Of a DNA stretch of 64,000 nt, positions 60,849-64,000 are shown in pieces. A program made the position numbers and the translations under genes. Below the pieces are notes generated by a model. It made no database searches and was not told where the DNA came from. It saw nothing but the letters and a program-made list of their open reading frames with translations. Within the stretch, counting starts at the first letter, position 1, and every line of letters begins with the position of its first letter. Source of the DNA: Imbroritus primus (GTDB lineage Bacteria; Pseudomonadota; Gammaproteobacteria; Burkholderiales; Burkholderiaceae); NCBI RefSeq assembly GCF_964332355.1, contig NZ_OZ201293.1, forward strand, positions 3,162,001 to 3,226,000. Direction: 5' to 3'.

Positions 60849-61403
60849 TCAGTGCGCGTGCTGCTTGATCCAGGCCACGTAGCGATCCATCCAGCCCTGC
60901 AGGAACTTGCGGGTGCCGGGATTGCCGATGCCGCCGTCGGCATCGAACAGATCGTCCTTCATCTGCAGGTAGAGCTCCGGCTGCGTGAGCAGCGGCATGT
61001 CGAGGTAGCACAGCACATTGCGCAGGTGCTGCTGCGCCATCGAGGTACCGGTCGCACCCGGCGAGATGCCGGCCACGCCTGCCGGCTTGCCGGCCCACAC
61101 GCTCTTGCCATACGGCCGCGAACCGTGGTCCAGCGCGTTTTTCAGGATGCCGGGCATCGAGCGGTTGTATTCCGGGGTCACGAACAGCACGCCGTGCGCC
61201 GCCTTGACCTCATCCTTCATGCGCTGCACCGGCGCAGCGGGATGGTCGTCGTCGTCCTGGTTGTAGAGCGGCAGGTCGTCCATGCGCACGTAATGAAACT
61301 TCAGTTCCGGCGGCGCCAATTTCTCGAGCGCGCGCGCCAGGCGCACATTGAACGATTCCTTGCGCAGGCTGCCGATGACAACGGCGATGGTGTACGGGGA
61401 CAT
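60849..61403 (-). CDS. NADPH-dependent FMN reductase family protein (ChrR-like)
   Basis: A 184-residue flavodoxin-fold reductase. The phosphate-binding loop is VVIGSLRKESFNVRLARAL and the flavin/NAD(P)H site is FVTPEYNRSMPGILKNALDHG, as in ChrR/azoreductase-type quinone reductases. AAGGAG is five bases before the ATG at 61403; longer frames are rejected. It likely reduces quinones or similar electrophiles, protecting against redox stress; the true substrate is undefined. Confidence 0.9.
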   Translation of the reverse strand: MSPYTIAVVIGSLRKESFNVRLARALEKLAPPELKFHYVRMDDLPLYNQDDDDHPAAPVQRMKDEVKAAHGVLFVTPEYNRSMPGILKNALDHGSRPYGKSVWAGKPAGVAGISPGATGTSMAQQHLRNVLCYLDMPLLTQPELYLQMKDDLFDADGGIGNPGTRKFLQGWMDRYVAWIKQHAH

Positions 61404-61674
61404 GGCTTCTCCTTGAAGCGGATACGCGGGAGACCGCGAAGGTGGGCAGCGGGCGCGACCATGGAGTCTCGAGCAAACAGTGCGAACCATGATCTGCCGT
61501 GCGGGTAACACAGAGTCTAGACAGGTTTGCCCGGGTTGTCTGCCGTGCTTTCTCCGACACGCGGCAGACGCCGCACCGGTATCGCGACGTGATGCGATTG
61601 ACACGCCAGGACATGGATGCGGCTGGCGTATGCCAATGCGCGGAACCAATCCCGACAGGCACGGTCCACCGGGC

Positions 61675-62121
61675 ATGAATACGCGCGCATACTCCCTCCC
61701 CCTCGCGCTCTGCACGGCGACATTGCTCGTTGCTTGCGGCAGCTCTCCGAAACAGCAGCAGGCGGCCGAGGCCCCCGCCGATACTCCGGCGGCGCAGGCC
61801 GCGGCACCCGCCCAGATGCCGGAATGGCAAATGCTGCGTGCGCGTCATTTCGAATGTGCCACCGACAAGGCCAACGAACTCATGCGTGGCAGCGCCTCCT
61901 CGCCCGACGTGGCCCGCCAGGCGCTGCGCGCGTGCGATGACCGGCTCTCGGCCATGCGCACCTCCTTCCGCACCTACCTCGAAACGCAGATGGTGTCCTC
62001 GCATGGCAAGGCTGGCGCACGCCGCGCCGCCGACCAGCTGGCGCGCGACACCGAGCGCAAGGTCCAGACGTATCTCGAGCAGTCCGTCGTCTACACACGC
62101 TACCAGGCCAAAGTCCGGTAA
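61675..62121 (+). CDS. Small lipoprotein of unknown function
   Basis: A 148-residue protein with a lipoprotein signal (LPLALCTATLLVACGSS; lipobox cysteine about residue 20), then an Ala/Pro/Gln-rich linker, then a helical remainder with ECATDKANELMRGSASSPDVARQALRACDDRL. Two cysteines in the mature part may form a disulfide. No family was recognised. The longer open frame upstream is not protein-like. Confidence 0.7.
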   Translation: MNTRAYSLPLALCTATLLVACGSSPKQQQAAEAPADTPAAQAAAPAQMPEWQMLRARHFECATDKANELMRGSASSPDVARQALRACDDRLSAMRTSFRTYLETQMVSSHGKAGARRAADQLARDTERKVQTYLEQSVVYTRYQAKVR

Positions 62122-62216
62122 AGTAGAAACGTAACCAGAGGCATCCAGGGCATGCCCGTGCCATTGCGCGGTGCACCGCCCCATGACCACGGCTGACGCC
62201 ATCAGGGGAGTACGAC

Positions 62217-62474
62217 ATGGTTTCCCATCTGCCTTCCGATCCGGAGCCGGGCAAGCACGCCGGCGCAGAACATATTGGCGATGCGCTCGAGCATCTCAGC
62301 AACGCCGTCGACGATGACAGCATTGCGGCCAGTGCCGCGAAGGGTTTGCTGTACAGCGTGATGGAGACCCTCGGCACGGTTATCGGCGACCCGGACCTGC
62401 CGGCGCATGTCCGTTCGGGTTACGAGGGGCTGCTCGAAAAGGCGCGTGAACTGCGCGCCCGGCTAGAGGAATGA
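62217..62474 (+). CDS. Small conserved hypothetical protein
   Basis: An 85-residue acidic protein with GGGGAG six bases ahead of the ATG. It is probably helical: HIGDALEHLSNAVDDDSIAASAAKGLLYSVMETLG and the end SGYEGLLEKARELRARLEE. No metal-binding or catalytic motif is seen and no family was recognised. It lies between an unknown lipoprotein and convergent sodC. Confidence 0.6.
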   Translation: MVSHLPSDPEPGKHAGAEHIGDALEHLSNAVDDDSIAASAAKGLLYSVMETLGTVIGDPDLPAHVRSGYEGLLEKARELRARLEE

Positions 62475-62478
62475 AAGA

Positions 62479-62498
62479 CGGCCAGCGCACGCTGGCCG
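62479..62498. other. Hairpin between convergent genes
   Basis: CGGCCAGCG (62479-62487) pairs perfectly with CGCTGGCCG (62490-62498) around a two-base loop, just after the hypothetical gene and facing sodC. There is no T-run, so it may be a processing or Rho-type site and not an intrinsic terminator. Confidence 0.4.
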
Positions 62499-62557
62499 CA
62501 GGAATACCACAGGATCAAAGCGGAGCCCGCGCCACGCGCCGGCTCCGTACTGCTCGC

Positions 62558-63121
62558 TCAGCCCTGGCGAATGACGCCGCACGCCAGACGCGGCCCGGCA
62601 TTGCCGGTCGGCTGGGTGGTGTAGTCGTCCGGATCGCGGTGCACGATCAGGCCGCGGTCGAGCACGCTGTTCGCGCCGCGCCCCACGCTGATCGACGTCG
62701 TCACGAATTCCACGCGCGCCTGTCCGGCGGCATCCACCACCAGCGACGGCAGGTCGCCCGCGTGATGCGGTCCGGCGCCGTGGCGGCCGTGCGGCGTACC
62801 GCCCGGATTGAAGTGACCGCCCGCGCTCATGCCGTCACCGCTCGAGCAGTCGCCCTTCTCATGCACATGGAAACCCAGTTGCGCGCCCGGTGTCAGTCCG
62901 CGTACCGTGCCGGTCACGCGCACCTTGTCGCCAATCTGCTCGAAGCGCACCGAGCCGTTGGCAGTATTGCCGCGCGTTGGCTCGAGCTGGGCCGTGGCGA
63001 CGGCCGAAGGCTTGGGTGTGGCACATGCGGCCAGGCCCAACGCGACTGCAGTGGCAACACCCGCGGTGGCCAGGATACGGGCCGACCGGCCGGCCGTTCG
63101 GAATGGATGCGGTATCTTCAT
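62558..63121 (-). CDS. sodC: Cu/Zn superoxide dismutase, lipoprotein form
   Basis: Periplasmic enzyme that dismutates superoxide. The 187-residue precursor has a lipoprotein-type signal ending in LGLAACATP, so it is likely membrane-anchored. Copper/zinc ligands are in FHVHEKGDC, GGHFNPGG, HHAGDLPSL and LIVHRDPDDY, with the disulfide cysteines in GDC and LACGVI, and all are intact. GGAG precedes the ATG at 63121. Confidence 0.93.
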   Translation of the reverse strand: MKIPHPFRTAGRSARILATAGVATAVALGLAACATPKPSAVATAQLEPTRGNTANGSVRFEQIGDKVRVTGTVRGLTPGAQLGFHVHEKGDCSSGDGMSAGGHFNPGGTPHGRHGAGPHHAGDLPSLVVDAAGQARVEFVTTSISVGRGANSVLDRGLIVHRDPDDYTTQPTGNAGPRLACGVIRQG

Positions 63122-63240
63122 TATTGTCTCCAGGTTGAGCGGCACGCGACACGTGCCCGCAGGGTCGAAGCGCCCTACGAGTGTTGATGCAGCGGCACCG
63201 CGTTGTCAACCTGAAGCGTGACGGGAAGACACCGGGAAAC

Positions 63241-64000
63241 TCAGTCCTCCGCCACGAAGCCCGAGGCCTCGACGATCGGCTTCCAGGCGGCACGCTCGGT
63301 CAGCATGCGCTGCTGCGCTTCCTTGCCGGTCTTGCCGACCACTTCGAGGCCCAGCCCTTCGAGCTTGGCCGCCGTCGCGGCATTGTTCGAGGCTGCAATG
63401 AACATCTTCTCCACGCGCGCCATCACTTCCGGCGGCGTGCCGCCCGGCACGAACGCACCGTACCAGCTGGTGGCGTATTCGAACTGGCCGAAGCCCTGCT
63501 CCTTGGCTGTCGGCACTTCCGGCAGCGCCTTGGCGCGCTTGGTGCCGCTCACGCCGAGGAAGCGCAGCTTGCCGCCCTTGTAGAGCTGCATCATGCTGGC
63601 GACCGCATCCCAGCCCATCGACACATTGCCGCTGATTACATCGACCAGCATCGGCGATGCGCCGCGATACGCCGCCGGCGTGATCTTCACGTTGATGTCG
63701 TTGCCGAGCGCCACCGCGCCGAGATGACCTGCACTGCCAATGGTGGCGAGGCCAATGCTGGCCTGCTGCGGATTCTTCTTGGCCCAGGCGACATACTCCC
63801 CGAGGGTCTTGTACGGTTGCTGCGGACCGGCTGCGATGACTGTCGGCACATCGGTCAGCAGGGCTGCCGGCACCAGGTCCTTGTCGGCGTCGTAGCCGAG
63901 CTTTTTGTAGGTCAGCGGAAAGATGGTGAAGAGCGGCGACGGACCGACGAAGATCGTCTTGCCATCGGGCTTCGAGCGCTTCACATAGTCGAGCGCGAGG
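63241..64000 (-). CDS. Bug-family tripartite tricarboxylate transporter receptor, 5' end cut by window edge
   Basis: C-terminal part of a periplasmic solute-binding protein of the Bug/TctC family; the frame is open to the right edge and the start and signal peptide are off the window. The visible 253 residues hold FTIFPLTYKKLGYDADKDLVPAALLT, the ligand loop FVPGGTPPEVMARVEKMF and the family ending GKEAQQRMLTERAAWKPIVEASGF. Such receptors bind carboxylates or other small acids and are greatly expanded in Burkholderiales. The ligand is unknown. Confidence 0.9.
   Translation of the reverse strand, partial: LALDYVKRSKPDGKTIFVGPSPLFTIFPLTYKKLGYDADKDLVPAALLTDVPTVIAAGPQQPYKTLGEYVAWAKKNPQQASIGLATIGSAGHLGAVALGNDINVKITPAAYRGASPMLVDVISGNVSMGWDAVASMMQLYKGGKLRFLGVSGTKRAKALPEVPTAKEQGFGQFEYATSWYGAFVPGGTPPEVMARVEKMFIAASNNAATAAKLEGLGLEVVGKTGKEAQQRMLTERAAWKPIVEASGFVAED

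Overview
The window is GC-rich chromosomal DNA from a betaproteobacterium, most likely Burkholderiaceae close to Cupriavidus or Ralstonia. This rests on established context: the atp operon next to parB-parA-rsmG-mnmG, a DUF3717 protein, a Bug-type (tripartite tricarboxylate) receptor, and a kynurenine cluster under an Lrp-type regulator. No rRNA, tRNA, CRISPR array, prophage or insertion sequence was seen. Genes are dense and mostly core or conserved-accessory. The atp/par/mnmG block is typical of the origin-proximal part of the primary chromosome, but dnaA-dnaN-rpmH is not in the window.

Layout. 1-8017 (minus strand): 3' end-truncated priA, a GT9 heptosyltransferase, hemE, an esterase, a CoA-binding protein, a DUF3298 secreted protein and a hydroxypyruvate isomerase-like protein. 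8111-15765 (minus): the complete F1Fo ATP synthase operon atpIBEFHAGDC, with a strong promoter at its start and an intrinsic terminator at its end. 15817-20314: parB, parA, rsmG, mnmG and three parS centromere sites, one of them inside mnmG. 20337-24705: a TauE/SafE permease, an acetyltransferase, a candidate small RNA, a GMC oxidoreductase, and a cueR/copZ copper pair with a clear CueR operator. 24781-28183: ompW, an Lrp regulator divergent from phhA-phhB (phenylalanine to tyrosine), and DUF3717. 28251-34091: a TctD/TctE-like two-component system, a SET-domain methyltransferase with a lysine-rich tail, an AT-rich intergenic region with DnaA boxes, HU, and two lipoproteins. 34192-41192: GST, acyl-CoA dehydrogenase/LysR pair, DedA, AI-2E-family permease, amino-acid binding protein, selD. 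41279-46073: kynR-like regulator and kynB-kynU-kynA (tryptophan to anthranilate), followed by a probably leaderless flavoprotein gene. 46160-55616: flavoprotein, GST, acylphosphatase, a diguanylate cyclase with duplicated sensor modules, class II aldolase, bifunctional PBP, AMP nucleosidase. 55861-64000: MFS permease, an operon of a LexA-like self-cleaving regulator with a UvrD-family helicase, carboxylesterase, FMN reductase, two small unknown proteins, lipoprotein Cu/Zn SOD, and a truncated Bug receptor.

The least explained items are the LexA-like/UvrD operon with its paired direct repeats, the candidate small RNA at 21661-21780, an orphan plus-strand terminator near 7000, the SET methyltransferase next to HU, and the DnaA-box-bearing intergenic regions. 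Start codons were often moved inward from the longest open frame, using ribosome binding sites, signal peptides or promoters as stated for each gene.
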